Assembly (NCBI RefSeq): GCF_025399835.1 | Contig: NZ_JAODVR010000001.1 | Location: forward strand, 496,001-560,000 | Direction of reading: 5' to 3' | From: Haloarchaeobius sp. HME9146 | Lineage (GTDB): Archaea > Halobacteriota > Halobacteria > Halobacteriales > Natrialbaceae | DNA: 64,000 bases | Part shown: in pieces, positions 9,322-21,246 of the stretch | How the letters are laid out: each line of letters opens with the position of its first letter | Position numbering within the stretch: the first letter of the stretch is position 1 | The notes under the pieces: model-generated | The model's database searches: none | Seen by the model: the letters and a program-made list of their open reading frames with translations, nothing else | Told to the model about the DNA's origin: nothing | Program-made: the position numbers and the translations under genes

Positions 9322-10272
9322 ATGGCCGCCATCGACTGCCGGGGCGTCACCAAGCGCTACGGCGCAGTCACCGCCCTCTGCGACCTCGACCTCACGGTCG
9401 AATCCGGCGAGGTGTTCGGCTTCCTGGGCCCCAACGGGGCCGGGAAGTCGACCACCATCGACATCCTGTTGAACTACACCTACCCGACCGCAGGCGAGGT
9501 GGAAGTCCTCGGGATGGACGCCGAGGCGGAGACTGTCGCGGTGCGCGAACGGACCGGCGTCCTCCCCGACGGCTACGGCCCGCTCGGGGAGATGACAGGA
9601 CGAGAGCACGTCGAGTTCGCCATCGAGGCGAAACAGGGGTACGAGGAGCCGATGGCCCTGCTGGAGCGCGTCGGCATCCCCGACGCCGCCGACCGGCCCG
9701 CCACGGGCTACTCGAAGGGGATGCGCCAGCGCCTCATGCTCGCGATGGCGCTGGCCGGCGAACCCGACCTCCTCATCCTCGACGAACCGTCGACCGGGCT
9801 GGACCCGGCCGGCGCACGGGAGATGCGCCAGATCGTCCTCGAAGAGGCAGACCGCGGCGCGACCGTGTTCTTCTCCAGCCACATCCTCGAACAGGTCGAG
9901 GCGGTGTGCGACCGGGTCGGCATCCTGAGCGAGGGCCGCCTCGTCGCCATCGACACCATCGACGGACTGCGAGATGCGGCCGGCGCGACCGGGCAGGTGA
10001 CGGTCCACCTCGATTCGGTACCCGACAGCCTGCCGGGGAGCATCCGGGCGCTCGACGGCGTCTCTTCGGTCGAGGCGTCGGACCGGACCCTCACCGTGGG
10101 CTGTGAGAACCGGGCGAAGGGGATGGTCGTCCAGGCCTGCTACAACGCCGGTGCGACCGTCGAGAACCTCGAGACGAGCCAGGCCTCGCTGGAGGACCTG
10201 TTCGTCGCCTACACCCAGGACGGCGGCGGTCGGCGCACCCGCGAGACCGCCACCCCGGAGGCAGAGCGATGA
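9322..10272 (+). CDS. ABC transporter ATP-binding protein, copy 3
   Basis: The 316-residue ATPase and the most diverged of the three. Walker A is GPNGAGKST, the signature YSKGMRQR, Walker B LLILDEPSTGLDP and the H-loop FSSHILEQ. Its middle (GPLGEMTGREHVEFAIEAK) has lost the near-identity shared by copies 1 and 2, which fits an older duplication. It overlaps its permease by 4 bases. Confidence 0.9.
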   Translation: MAAIDCRGVTKRYGAVTALCDLDLTVESGEVFGFLGPNGAGKSTTIDILLNYTYPTAGEVEVLGMDAEAETVAVRERTGVLPDGYGPLGEMTGREHVEFAIEAKQGYEEPMALLERVGIPDAADRPATGYSKGMRQRLMLAMALAGEPDLLILDEPSTGLDPAGAREMRQIVLEEADRGATVFFSSHILEQVEAVCDRVGILSEGRLVAIDTIDGLRDAAGATGQVTVHLDSVPDSLPGSIRALDGVSSVEASDRTLTVGCENRAKGMVVQACYNAGATVENLETSQASLEDLFVAYTQDGGGRRTRETATPEAER

Positions 10273-11105
10273 GGTGGCGACTGGTCGCCGAGAAGGACTT
10301 TCACGACAGCCGGCGCTCGCGGAGCCTCTACGTCGGTGGGGTGCTGTTCGCGCTGCTCGGCCTCGCCATCGGCTACGCCTACGGGAGCAACCTGACACCC
10401 GCCTCGACCGGCGCACAGCTCGTCTCGATACTGCTGGCGGGGTTCGTCTACATCACGCCCCTGCTCGGGCTGACGTTCGCCCAGGGCGACATCGTCACGA
10501 AACGCGCCGACGGCGAGCTCAAGGTGCTCCTCGGGCTGCCGTTCTCCCGCGGCGACTTCCTCCTCGGGACGTTCGTCGGCCGTCTCGCCGTGGTGCTCAC
10601 GCTCACGCTGACCCCGTTCGTGCTGTCACATCTCGTCGCTGCGCTGTTCCTCGCCCCGTTCGACCTCCCCTACACCGTGCTGTCGCTGCTGACGCTCTCC
10701 GTGCTGGCGGTCATCTTCGTCGGCCTCGCGACGGCCTTCTCGGCCGCGTTCAGCGGTCGCGCACTGACGGTCACGGCCGCCTTCGGCGTCTTCTTGCTCT
10801 TCTTCCTCCGCATCTGGCGGTTCATCCCGGTCGTCGCCCTCTACCTGGCGAACGGGTTCTCGTTCCCGACGACGACGCCCACCTGGGCCCGGGTGTTCGT
10901 CGAGTTCGGCCCCCTCGTATCGCTCCGGAATCTCGTCGTCGCGCTCGACCCGAAGCTCGGGTTCGGCTTCGGCTTCGTCGGGACCACCGTCCCACCGAAC
11001 CCACCCTGGTACCAGCAGCCGGCCGTCGCAGCCGTGGTTCTCGGCCTCTGGGCCACTGTCCCGCTCGGACTCGCGTACGTTCGGTTCCGGAATGCCGACC
11101 TCTGA
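10269..11105 (+). CDS. ABC-2 type permease, copy 3
   Basis: A 278-residue membrane protein with about six segments. The N-terminal coupling helix is VAEKDFHDSRRSRSLY and the loop is KRADGELKVLLGLPFSR. It is the last gene of the triplicated exporter array and ends with the same ...RFRNADL-type C-terminus as copies 1 (FNSVDL) and 2 (FERADL), showing that the copies share full-length ancestry. Confidence 0.88.
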   Translation: MRWRLVAEKDFHDSRRSRSLYVGGVLFALLGLAIGYAYGSNLTPASTGAQLVSILLAGFVYITPLLGLTFAQGDIVTKRADGELKVLLGLPFSRGDFLLGTFVGRLAVVLTLTLTPFVLSHLVAALFLAPFDLPYTVLSLLTLSVLAVIFVGLATAFSAAFSGRALTVTAAFGVFLLFFLRIWRFIPVVALYLANGFSFPTTTPTWARVFVEFGPLVSLRNLVVALDPKLGFGFGFVGTTVPPNPPWYQQPAVAAVVLGLWATVPLGLAYVRFRNADL

Positions 11106-11180
11106 GTGTCCGGCCGAACCCCTCTATTTCCACTGGAGGTTGAGAGCTCTTGTCACGGGCCCTGAAAGAAAGTAGTGGGG

Positions 11181-11843
11181 TCAGCCACCGACGATGTCGG
11201 CCACCCCGTGGAGGTCCGTCACCTCGTAGGTCGCCGCCTCGGTGAGTTCCGTGTCCCGGCTGTGTTCGCGCCGGACGAACACCGAATCCATGCCGGCGCG
11301 GTGGGCCGCGAGTACGTCGGTATCGCTATCGCCCACGTAGAGCGCCGAGTCGCCGCCAATGTCGGCCATCGCCCGGTCGAGGTAGTGCGTGTTCGGCTTC
11401 TTCCTGGTCAGGCTGTCGATGGTCATCTCGCGGCCGTAGTAGGTGTCGAAGACGTCGTGGAGGCCGAAGTGGTCGAGGATGAATTCGATGGTGCTGTGGT
11501 GGTTGCTGCTCACGACCCCCATGGGCTGGTCGAGGTCGGTGATGGCCGTCACGTCGTCGTAGGTGTCCCGGGTGCCGTCGCGGAACTTCGCGAACTGCGA
11601 GCGCTCGTCGTACTCCTCGCGGGCCGTCCACAGCTCCGCCGGGTCGAGGTCGTATTCTGTGGCGATATCGCGGAGGCCATCGGGAAACACGCCGCCGCAG
11701 AGGTACTCGACGTGGGCCTGTTCCGGGGAGTCGACGCCGACCGCCGCGAAGGCGTCCCGGATGGCCGCGGCCTGCGTTTCCGCGGCCGGCGGGTCGACGA
11801 GGACGCCGTCGTTGTCGAAGAGGACCGTATCGTACGCTGTCAC
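11181..11843 (-). CDS. HAD-superfamily hydrolase (phosphoglycolate phosphatase-like)
   Basis: 220 residues with a GTG start at 11843, giving VTAYDTVLFDNDGVLVD directly before the catalytic motif. DNDGV supplies the nucleophile and acid/base aspartates (motif I). VVSSNHH is motif II, and LYVGDSDTDVLAAHRAGM supplies the motif IV aspartates. A helical cap domain lies between them. The likely role is a small-molecule phosphatase; the substrate is unknown. Upstream in-frame codons would add 34 Pro/Arg-rich residues typical of non-coding frame and are excluded. It is divergent from the Bat-like regulator. Confidence 0.85.
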   Translation of the reverse strand: MTAYDTVLFDNDGVLVDPPAAETQAAAIRDAFAAVGVDSPEQAHVEYLCGGVFPDGLRDIATEYDLDPAELWTAREEYDERSQFAKFRDGTRDTYDDVTAITDLDQPMGVVSSNHHSTIEFILDHFGLHDVFDTYYGREMTIDSLTRKKPNTHYLDRAMADIGGDSALYVGDSDTDVLAAHRAGMDSVFVRREHSRDTELTEAATYEVTDLHGVADIVGG

Positions 11844-11938
11844 GTGTCGAGGGTACCGGGGGGTGGCAGTTGGGTGTTTCGGGGGTGTCCGTGGTTCTCG
11901 ACGACGAGGACTATGTAGCCCGACGCCGAGTTCCCACC

Positions 11939-12616
11939 ATGGCAATCGTCGCAGAGATACTCCTCCGGTCGCAGGACCTCCCCCTGGTCCGCCTCGCAGG
12001 CTCGCTGCCGAACGGCGAGATATCGCTCTCGAACGCCATCCCGATGGAAGACGACACGTACCTGTTCATGGTCAGCGTGGAGGAGACCTCACACGAGGCG
12101 TTCCAGTCGGGACTGCATCGGCAACCCGAAATCGACGACTGGACGGAGATCGGCCGGACTGCGGAGGGCTGGTTCTACCAGGTGTTCGTCGACGCCGACC
12201 CGTCCCTGTTCGACGCGCACGACCCGGCCGAATTCGCGGGCGTCATGCTGGAGGCGACCATCACCGGTGAGGGCGTGGTCGAACGGAAGGTGTTCTCGGA
12301 CTTCGACTCGTTCACTACGTTCCAGGACTGGTGTGCCATGGCCGACCTCTCGCTCGACCTGCTGAACATCGCCACGGACCCCGAGAATCCCGAGGAACGC
12401 GCCCGGTTCGGCCTCACCGACAGACAGTACAGAGCGGTGTCGCTCGCGTTCGCTGGCGGGTACTACGACTCGCCGCGGGGAATGTCGACGCAGGAACTCG
12501 CCGACGAACTCGGTATCTCGGCGGCGTCCGCCTCCGACCTCCTTCGCCGGGCCGAACACCAGTTGCTGAGCCAGACGCTCGGACCGAAGCAGCACTTAAA
12601 CACGCTTACTGCCTAG
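11939..12616 (+). CDS. Bat-type helix-turn-helix regulator
   Basis: A 225-residue haloarchaeal regulator. The N-terminal 150 residues resemble the bacterio-opsin-activator sensory/GAF-like region, and the C-terminus holds the HTH_10 domain (LTDRQYRAVSLAFAGGYYDS, then GMSTQELADELGISAASASDLLRRAE). These proteins are transcription factors of the Bat family; their targets vary. The ATG at 11939 begins MAIVAEILLRS, the usual start for this subfamily. An upstream in-frame GTG/ATG would extend into non-conserved sequence shared with the divergent HAD promoter. Confidence 0.88.
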   Translation: MAIVAEILLRSQDLPLVRLAGSLPNGEISLSNAIPMEDDTYLFMVSVEETSHEAFQSGLHRQPEIDDWTEIGRTAEGWFYQVFVDADPSLFDAHDPAEFAGVMLEATITGEGVVERKVFSDFDSFTTFQDWCAMADLSLDLLNIATDPENPEERARFGLTDRQYRAVSLAFAGGYYDSPRGMSTQELADELGISAASASDLLRRAEHQLLSQTLGPKQHLNTLTA

Positions 12617-12654
12617 CAGATGACTCTCCCGTCCGACGCCGGTAGCGATACGTG

Positions 12655-13425
12655 ATGTCAGACGAGACAACTTCGACAGGACTGGCCCAGCGCTCACTCG
12701 ACGACGACGTGGCAATCGTGACCGGTGCGTCCTCCGGAATCGGTGAGGCGACCGCCGAGGCGCTTGCTGCGGCGGGCGCGACGGTCGTTCTCGCGGCCCG
12801 CCGCCTCGACGAACTGGAGACCCTCGCGGACCGTATCGAATCCGATGGCGGCGACGCGCTCGTCGTCCAGACCGACGTGACCGAGGAGGACGACATCGAC
12901 GAACTCGTCGAGACGACCACCGACGAGTTCGGGCGTATCGACATCCTGGTCAACAACGCGGGTGTGATGCTCCTCGAACCGCTCGAACGCGCCGAGCGCT
13001 CGAACCTCCGCCAGATGGTCGAGGTCAACCTCCTCGGGCTGATGAACCTCACCCACGCCGTGTTGCCGACCATGCAGGAGCAGGGGACGGGCCACGTCGT
13101 GAACGTCTCCTCCGTCGCGGGCCGCCGCGCCCGGGCCAACGTGAGCGGGTACAACGCGACGAAGTTCGGCGTCAACGCCTTCACGGAGGCGGTCCGGCAG
13201 GAGGTCACGACCGAGAACATCCGGACGACCATCATCGAACCGGGCGCGGTCGAGACGGAACTGCCGACCCACATCACCGACGAACAGGTGCTGGAACAGC
13301 TCGCGGAGATGGAGATGCCGACGCTCGCGCCCGACGACATCGCCCGCTCCATCGTGTACGCGACGACGCAGCCAGAACACGTGAACGTGGCCGAGCTGAT
13401 GGTCATGCCGACCGGACAGGAGTAG
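12655..13425 (+). CDS. Short-chain dehydrogenase/reductase
   Basis: A 256-residue classical SDR. The nucleotide-binding TGASSGIGEA lies near residue 22, with NNAG, a catalytic serine in VNVSSVAG and YNATK (catalytic Tyr and Lys). The acidic residue expected for NAD preference is replaced by AARRLDEL (Arg-rich), which suggests NADP(H). It is probably an oxidoreductase of the YdfG/clavaldehyde-dehydrogenase-like type, acting on hydroxy acids or ketones. It follows the Bat regulator by 38 bases on the same strand and may be co-transcribed. Confidence 0.9.
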   Translation: MSDETTSTGLAQRSLDDDVAIVTGASSGIGEATAEALAAAGATVVLAARRLDELETLADRIESDGGDALVVQTDVTEEDDIDELVETTTDEFGRIDILVNNAGVMLLEPLERAERSNLRQMVEVNLLGLMNLTHAVLPTMQEQGTGHVVNVSSVAGRRARANVSGYNATKFGVNAFTEAVRQEVTTENIRTTIIEPGAVETELPTHITDEQVLEQLAEMEMPTLAPDDIARSIVYATTQPEHVNVAELMVMPTGQE

Positions 13426-13493
13426 ACTCGATACCTACCAGACGACCACTCTTCTTCGGGTCGCCAGTAGCACCGGGAGCGAGGTCGTTCCCG

Positions 13494-16185
<2,692 letters not shown>

Positions 16186-16253
16186 AGTTACCGACAGTTC
16201 GTGTGCCAGGGTCTTGAGCGTGAAGGGGAGTCTCGCACCCCTCTACAGGCGTG

Positions 16254-16460
16254 CTACCGTCGCAGCAACCAGCCCGCGACCAGCAAGGGGACCCACACCA
16301 CGGCGAGGAAGAGTTCCAGGAACACCAGTGCGGTGAGCCCGCCGACCAGCCCGGCGATGACGCCGACCACGAGGGATTCGGTGTTCCAGGCTGAGGCTGT
16401 GCGCCGGACGCCCGGTACAGGGTAATCGGAACTGGTTACTGCTGTGGCATTAATTGCCAT
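16254..16460 (-). CDS. Short membrane ORF, partial paralogue of 15634-16185
   Basis: 68 residues with one or two hydrophobic segments, ending [17 protein letters not shown]. That tail matches the end of the neighbouring zinc-ribbon protein ([17 protein letters not shown]), and about 33 bases at 16278-16312 align with 15660-15692. The zinc-ribbon part is missing. It may be a truncated tandem duplicate or a remnant rather than a working gene. The ATG lies only a few bases from the aldehyde dehydrogenase TATA box, so its own promoter is unclear. Confidence 0.4.
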   Translation of the reverse strand: MAINATAVTSSDYPVPGVRRTASAWNTESLVVGVIAGLVGGLTALVFLELFLAVVWVPLLVAGWLLRR

Positions 16461-16464
16461 CCAG

Positions 16465-16475
16465 TAAACCTAATT
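16465..16475 (+). promoter_or_regulatory. TATA box of aldehyde dehydrogenase gene
   Basis: TAAACCTAATT lies about 24-34 bases before the ATG at 16499. This supports a leaderless transcript and sets the start at MSYDGPTQ rather than at the in-frame ATG at 16454. Confidence 0.5.
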
Positions 16476-16498
16476 GGCTTGCTTTCGAACCGCCGGAC

Positions 16499-17950
16499 AT
16501 GTCCTACGACGGCCCGACACAGCTGTACATCGACGGCGAGTGGACCGACGCCGCGTCCGGCGAGACCATCGAGACGTTCGACCCGGCCACGGAGGAGCAG
16601 TACGCGGAGGTTTCCTGCGCCGGCCGCGAGGACGTCGACCGCGCCGTAGACGCTGCAGAGCGCGCCGCTTCGCGCGACTCCGAGTGGCGGCGCATGGGTC
16701 CGGGCGAGCGCGGCCGGAAGCTCGACGCGATGGCCGACGCCATCGAGGAGATGAAAGACGAGATCGTCCTCGTCGAGTCCCACGACAACGGGAAGACGCC
16801 GTTCGAGGCCTCTATCGACGTGGGGATGGTCGTCAAGACGTTCCGGTACTACGCCGGCTGGACCGACAAGGTGACCGGCTCGACGGTCCCCGTCGACGGC
16901 CCGCGCCTGAACTACACCCGCCGCGAACCCCTCGGGGTCACCGCCCACGTCTCGCCGTGGAATTACCCGTTCCAGCTCGCGGGGCGCTCGCTCGCCCCGG
17001 CGCTGGCCTGCGGGAACACCTGCATCCTGAAACCCTCCAGCCAGACGCCGCTGTCGGCGCTGTACTACGCGAAGGCCGCCGAGGAGGCCGGCCTGCCCGA
17101 TGGCGTGATGAACGTCCTGCCTGGCGAGGGTAGCGAGGCGGGCGACGCCCTGACGACCCACGAGGGCGTCGAACACGTCGCGTTCACGGGCTCGACCGAG
17201 ATCGGCAAGCGGGTCATGGAGTCCGCCGCCGAGAACGTCACCGGAGTCACGCTCGAACTCGGTGGGAAGGGTCCACAGCTCGTCTTCCCCGACGCCGACC
17301 TCGACGACGCGGCCGGCGGCGTCCGCAACGGCATCTTCATGAACTGCGGACAGATGTGCTGGGCCGGCTCGCGCCTGGTCGTCCACGAGGACGTCCACGA
17401 CGAGGTGGTCGACCGGGTGGTCGAGATGGCCGAGTCCACGCCGCTGGGCTCCGGCATCGACGACGACGGCCGGATGGGCCCGCTCGTGTCCGCCGACCAG
17501 TTCGAGACGGTCGCCGAGTACGTGAACGAGGCGAAAGCACAGGGTGCGACCATCGCCACCGGCGGCGGTCGCCCCGCCGACAAGGAGGACGGCTACTTCT
17601 TCGAGCCGACGGTCCTCACCGACGTCACGAACGACATGACCGTCGCCCGTGAGGAGATATTCGGGCCGGTCCTCTCGGTCATCGAGGTCGAGAGCGAGGA
17701 GGAGGCACTCGAAATCGCCAACGACTCGCCGTTCGGGCTGATGGCCGGCATCTGGACGAACGACATCACCCGCGGGCACCGCCTCGCGGAGAACCTGGAC
17801 TACGGGATGGTCTCCATCAACGAGTACCCGGTCACGTTCCCCCAGACGCCCTTCGGCGGCTACAAGCAGTCCGGCAACGGCCGCGAGCAGGGCGAAGAGG
17901 CCATCCGCGAGTACACGCAGGTCAAGAACGTGAACGTCAACCTCGGCTGA
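16499..17950 (+). CDS. NAD(P)+-dependent aldehyde dehydrogenase
   Basis: 483 residues of the ALDH superfamily, closest in layout to betaine-aldehyde/succinate-semialdehyde-type enzymes. SPWNYPFQL and KPSSQTP bind the cofactor, FTGSTEIGK is the Rossmann turn, LELGGK carries the general base Glu253, and GQMCWAG carries the catalytic Cys287. EIFGPVL and NGREQGEEAIREYTQVK near the C-terminus are family hallmarks. It oxidises an aldehyde to the acid; the exact substrate cannot be told. It is a lone gene convergent with the SRPBCC gene. Confidence 0.93.
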   Translation: MSYDGPTQLYIDGEWTDAASGETIETFDPATEEQYAEVSCAGREDVDRAVDAAERAASRDSEWRRMGPGERGRKLDAMADAIEEMKDEIVLVESHDNGKTPFEASIDVGMVVKTFRYYAGWTDKVTGSTVPVDGPRLNYTRREPLGVTAHVSPWNYPFQLAGRSLAPALACGNTCILKPSSQTPLSALYYAKAAEEAGLPDGVMNVLPGEGSEAGDALTTHEGVEHVAFTGSTEIGKRVMESAAENVTGVTLELGGKGPQLVFPDADLDDAAGGVRNGIFMNCGQMCWAGSRLVVHEDVHDEVVDRVVEMAESTPLGSGIDDDGRMGPLVSADQFETVAEYVNEAKAQGATIATGGGRPADKEDGYFFEPTVLTDVTNDMTVAREEIFGPVLSVIEVESEEEALEIANDSPFGLMAGIWTNDITRGHRLAENLDYGMVSINEYPVTFPQTPFGGYKQSGNGREQGEEAIREYTQVKNVNVNLG

Positions 17951-17951
17951 G

Positions 17952-18389
17952 CTAGAGCACGACCAGTGATTCGGTGCGCTCCTTCAGCGCCTGGTTCATC
18001 GCCTCTATCCCGTCACGAATCGACGCCTCGCTGAACATCTGGTCGGCCGAGATGCCGGTGAAGGAGACGCGCTGGACGACGCGAGTCTCTGCGTCGTCAC
18101 TCGGCTCCAGTTCGATGGTGTGACGCTCGTGGAACAGCCTCGGTGCGAGGTACTGGGCGCTCCACTCGAGCACCTCGTTCTCGATGACCGTGTCGAGCTG
18201 TGGTGCGAGTCGAATCGTCCGTCCACCCTGTGCAGTGAGTCGGATCTCGACTCGGCTTCCCTCCGTGGCGGCCCCGCTCGCGGCCGTGATGTACGGGTTC
18301 CACTCCGAGTACTGCTCGAAGTCGGTCAGAACCGTCCAGACGACATCGACAGGGGCATCGATTTCGATAGCCGCCTCGACTTCGTTCAT
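17952..18389 (-). CDS. SRPBCC (START/Bet v1-like) family protein
   Basis: A 145-residue soluble single-domain protein. It opens MNEVEAAIEIDAPVDVVWTV followed by DFEQYSEWNPYI, the signature of the polyketide-cyclase/SRPBCC ligand-binding fold. It probably binds a hydrophobic ligand; enzyme activity is not evident. The ATG at 18389 is chosen because conservation begins there; the frame stays open for 68 more residues but reads as Pro/Arg-rich non-coding sequence. Confidence 0.82.
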   Translation of the reverse strand: MNEVEAAIEIDAPVDVVWTVLTDFEQYSEWNPYITAASGAATEGSRVEIRLTAQGGRTIRLAPQLDTVIENEVLEWSAQYLAPRLFHERHTIELEPSDDAETRVVQRVSFTGISADQMFSEASIRDGIEAMNQALKERTESLVVL

Positions 18390-18757
18390 ACCTGAGAGAG
18401 GTGCCGGGAGATGATGACGATACCGAACCGGGCGTGGAACGACCGGAGATGTATACGATTCCTGTCGTTCCAAGGGACTGGGAATCGGCGTGTCACTCTT
18501 TGTCCCTGGCCGGTCGTTTCCTAGCTGGGCCGCGACGAACCGTTCGGTGCTCACACCCACCCCGAACTGCCACCGTCGCCCCACCGAAGCCACGCGATAC
18601 CGGGGCCCTGCCCGATGTCGCGCTGCGAACCCACCGAGCTACCACATCTCTCTCACCTTTTGGCTCTTCCATCGCTTGCCGAGCCACGGCCGTCGGTCCC
18701 ATCCAATATTGCCGTAACTGTGGGTTATACGAGCATAGAGAAATATGCACCACGTAC
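18390..18757. other. 368-base intergenic region between SRPBCC and metY
   Basis: No convincing gene is seen on either strand. It holds a 9-base inverted repeat, TGGAACGAC (18435-18443) and GTCGTTCCA (18464-18472), centred on GTATAC, which could be an operator for the divergent genes. It also holds the metY TATA box at 18725-18730. The remaining 200 bases have mixed frames with stops and no recognised motif. Confidence 0.5.
18725..18730 (+). promoter_or_regulatory. TATA box of metY-metX
   Basis: TTATAC lies 28-33 bases before the ATG at 18758, consistent with a near-leaderless transcript for the metY-metX operon. No methionine-rich leader ORF fits this start. Confidence 0.55.
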
Positions 18758-20044
18758 ATGAGCAAGGACGAGGACTCTCGCTTCGACACCCGCGCAGTCC
18801 ACGCGGGGCAAGAGCCAGATTCGGACACAGGGGCCCGAGCCCCGCCACTGTACCAGACCACGTCGTACGTGTTCCCCGACGCCGACGACGCCGCGGCCCG
18901 CTACGCGCTCGACCGGGAGGACTTCATCTACTCGCGTATCTCCAACCCGACCGTCGAGACGCTCGAGGACCGTCTGGCCGCGCTCCACGACGCCCCCGGC
19001 GCGGTCGCCACCGCCAGCGGGATGGCCGCCCTTGACGCCATCACGTTCGTGCTCGCCGAGGCGGGCGACAACGTCGTCTGCTCCACCGACACCTACGGCG
19101 GCACGACCTCCTACCTCTCGAAGGCGGCCTCTCGCCGTGGCATCGAGGCGCGCTTCGTCGACACGCTCGACCTCGACGCCTTCGAAGAAGCGGTCGACGA
19201 GAACACCGCCTACGTCCACCTCGAGAGCATCGGGAATCCGTCGCTGGTGACGCCAGACTTCGAAGCAGTCGCCGACATCGCCCACGAGGTCGGCGCGCCC
19301 CTCGTCGTCGACAACACGTTCGCCACCCCCGCGCTCTGTCACCCCGTCGAGCACGGCGCGGACGTCGTCTGGGAGTCCACGACGAAGTGGCTCCACGGGT
19401 CGGGCACGACCGTCGGCGGCGTCGTCGTCGACGGCGGCACCTTCGACTGGAACGCCCACGACTACCCCGAAATCGGCGGCAAGAACCCGGCCTACCACGA
19501 TATCGACTTCTCCGACTTCGACGCGCCGCTCGCCGCCGCGGTCCGCTATCGCTCCGTGCGGACCCTCGGCAACCAGCAGTCGCCGTTCGACGCCTGGCAG
19601 ACCCTGCAGGGCCTGGAGACGCTGGGCCTGCGGATGCAGCGCCACTGCGAGAACGCCACGATTCTGGCCGAGCACCTCTCGGACCACGACGAGGTGGCGT
19701 GGGTCACCTACCCCGGTCTCGAAGACCATCCCACCTACGACAACGCCAGCGAGTACCTCTCCGGCTACGGCGGGATGATCGCGTTCGGGCTCGAGGACGG
19801 GTTCGAAGCCGGGAAACGGTTCTGCGAGAACGTCGAGATAACCTCGTTCCTCGCGAACATCGGCGATGCGAAGTCCCTCGTCATCCACCCCGCCAGCACC
19901 ACCCACGCACAGCTCGCCGAGGAGGAACAGCTCGCCGCCGGTGTCAGGCCCGACATGTTGCGGTTCTCGGTCGGCATCGAGGACCCGGCTGACATCCTGC
20001 GTGACGTCGAGGCGGCCATCGACGCGGCGACGGAGGAAGCATGA
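18758..20044 (+). CDS. metY: O-acetylhomoserine sulfhydrylase/cystathionine synthase-type PLP enzyme
   Basis: 428 residues of the Cys/Met metabolism PLP family. [12 protein letters not shown] is the cofactor phosphate region, VVDNTF carries the PLP-contacting Asp, and [12 protein letters not shown] carries the Schiff-base Lys210. Length and the segment around [10 protein letters not shown] fit O-acetylhomoserine aminocarboxypropyltransferase (MetY), which makes homocysteine from O-acetylhomoserine and sulfide. Cystathionine gamma-synthase is the alternative. Its ATGA overlap with metX, which makes O-acetylhomoserine, supports the call. The TATA box upstream decides the ATG at 18758. Confidence 0.9.
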   Translation: MSKDEDSRFDTRAVHAGQEPDSDTGARAPPLYQTTSYVFPDADDAAARYALDREDFIYSRISNPTVETLEDRLAALHDAPGAVATASGMAALDAITFVLAEAGDNVVCSTDTYGGTTSYLSKAASRRGIEARFVDTLDLDAFEEAVDENTAYVHLESIGNPSLVTPDFEAVADIAHEVGAPLVVDNTFATPALCHPVEHGADVVWESTTKWLHGSGTTVGGVVVDGGTFDWNAHDYPEIGGKNPAYHDIDFSDFDAPLAAAVRYRSVRTLGNQQSPFDAWQTLQGLETLGLRMQRHCENATILAEHLSDHDEVAWVTYPGLEDHPTYDNASEYLSGYGGMIAFGLEDGFEAGKRFCENVEITSFLANIGDAKSLVIHPASTTHAQLAEEEQLAAGVRPDMLRFSVGIEDPADILRDVEAAIDAATEEA

Positions 20045-21246
20045 GCAACGAACAGGACACGACCTCGCTGGGCGAGTTCACCTTCCAGTGCGGCGAGTCC
20101 ATCGAGGACCTCGAGATCGCCTACGAGACCTACGGCGAGTTCAACGGCTCGAACGCCGTCCTGGTCTGTCACGCCCTCACCGGCAGCCAGCACGTCGCCC
20201 GCCGTCCGGGTGCCGACGAGGGAACCGCCGGCCAGGCCCGCGCCTGGTGGGCGGACGTGGTCGGGCCGGGCAAAGCCATCGACACGACCGAGTACTACGT
20301 CGTCTGCGCCAACGTTCCGGGGTCGTGCTACGGCTCCTCCGGCCCGGCCAGCGAAGGCCCCGAGGGCGAACCTTACGGGACCGACTTCCCGCCGGTCACG
20401 GTCGGCGACTGGACCCGCGCCCAGCGCCGCCTGCTCGACGATTTAGGGGTTGGCCGCCTGCTCGCGGTCGTCGGCGGCTCCGTGGGGGGCATGAACGCCC
20501 TCGACTGGGCGGTCCGGTACCCCGACGACGTGCACCGAATCGCCGCGGTCGCGACCGCGCCCAGACTCGACGCCCAGTGCCTCGCGCTCGACACCATCGC
20601 CCAGCGCGCCATCACCTCCGACCCCAACTGGAACGGCGGCCACTACTACGGCGAGGACCAGCCGAAGCCGGACCACGGGCTCGAACAGGCGCGCCGTATC
20701 GGCCACGTCATGTACCTCTCGAAGGCCTCCATGGAGCAGAAGTTCGGCCGCCGGGCCGCCGGCCGCGGGCAGTCCCGTGACTCGCCCGACCCGGCCGGGG
20801 CGTTCTTCCCCTACCGCGACGTGGAGTCCTACCTCGACTACAACGCCGAGAACTTCGTCGAGCGCTTCGACGCCAACAGCTACCTCTACCTGACCCGCGC
20901 CATGGACGACTACGACATGTCGGCGGGCTACGAGTCCGACGCCACCGCCCTGGGCGCGTTCGAGGGCGAACTGCTCACGCTCTCGTTTACCGGCGACTGG
21001 CACTTCACGACCGAGCAGGCCGAGGCGCTGGCCGAATCGGCCCGCGAGGTCGGTGTCGAATGTGCCCACCACGTCGTCGAATCCGACCACGGCCACGACG
21101 CCTTCCTCGTCGAACCCGGCAAGGTCGGCCCGCCGCTCGCGGACTTCCTCGACGATGGCGTCGACGGTAAGTCGGTCACCGATACCGTGGAATCAGACGA
21201 CGAGGGTGACGTGCACGCGCCGGTGCACACGAGCCTGTTCTCGTAG
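20041..21246 (+). CDS. metX: Homoserine O-acetyltransferase
   Basis: A 401-residue alpha/beta-hydrolase-fold enzyme that acetylates homoserine with acetyl-CoA, the committing step to methionine. The nucleophile elbow is GGSVGG (Ser147), preceded by ALTGSQHV and [12 protein letters not shown], which are typical of MetX. The catalytic Asp and His lie near the C-terminus ([20 protein letters not shown]). It overlaps metY by 4 bases, so the two are translationally coupled. The C-terminal 25 residues form an acidic tail beyond the core fold. It ends base-to-base with convergent serB. Confidence 0.95.
   Translation: MSNEQDTTSLGEFTFQCGESIEDLEIAYETYGEFNGSNAVLVCHALTGSQHVARRPGADEGTAGQARAWWADVVGPGKAIDTTEYYVVCANVPGSCYGSSGPASEGPEGEPYGTDFPPVTVGDWTRAQRRLLDDLGVGRLLAVVGGSVGGMNALDWAVRYPDDVHRIAAVATAPRLDAQCLALDTIAQRAITSDPNWNGGHYYGEDQPKPDHGLEQARRIGHVMYLSKASMEQKFGRRAAGRGQSRDSPDPAGAFFPYRDVESYLDYNAENFVERFDANSYLYLTRAMDDYDMSAGYESDATALGAFEGELLTLSFTGDWHFTTEQAEALAESAREVGVECAHHVVESDHGHDAFLVEPGKVGPPLADFLDDGVDGKSVTDTVESDDEGDVHAPVHTSLFS

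Noticed and set aside
7864-10416. 850-codon minus-strand ORF across ABC copies 2 and 3
   Set aside because: Antisense shadow; it crosses several coupled genes whose P-loops and membrane segments are unambiguous.
18411-18530. Short ORF (MMTIPNRAW...) upstream of metY as a methionine leader
   Set aside because: Only two initial Met, no enrichment of Met/Cys, and the metY TATA box lies downstream of it.
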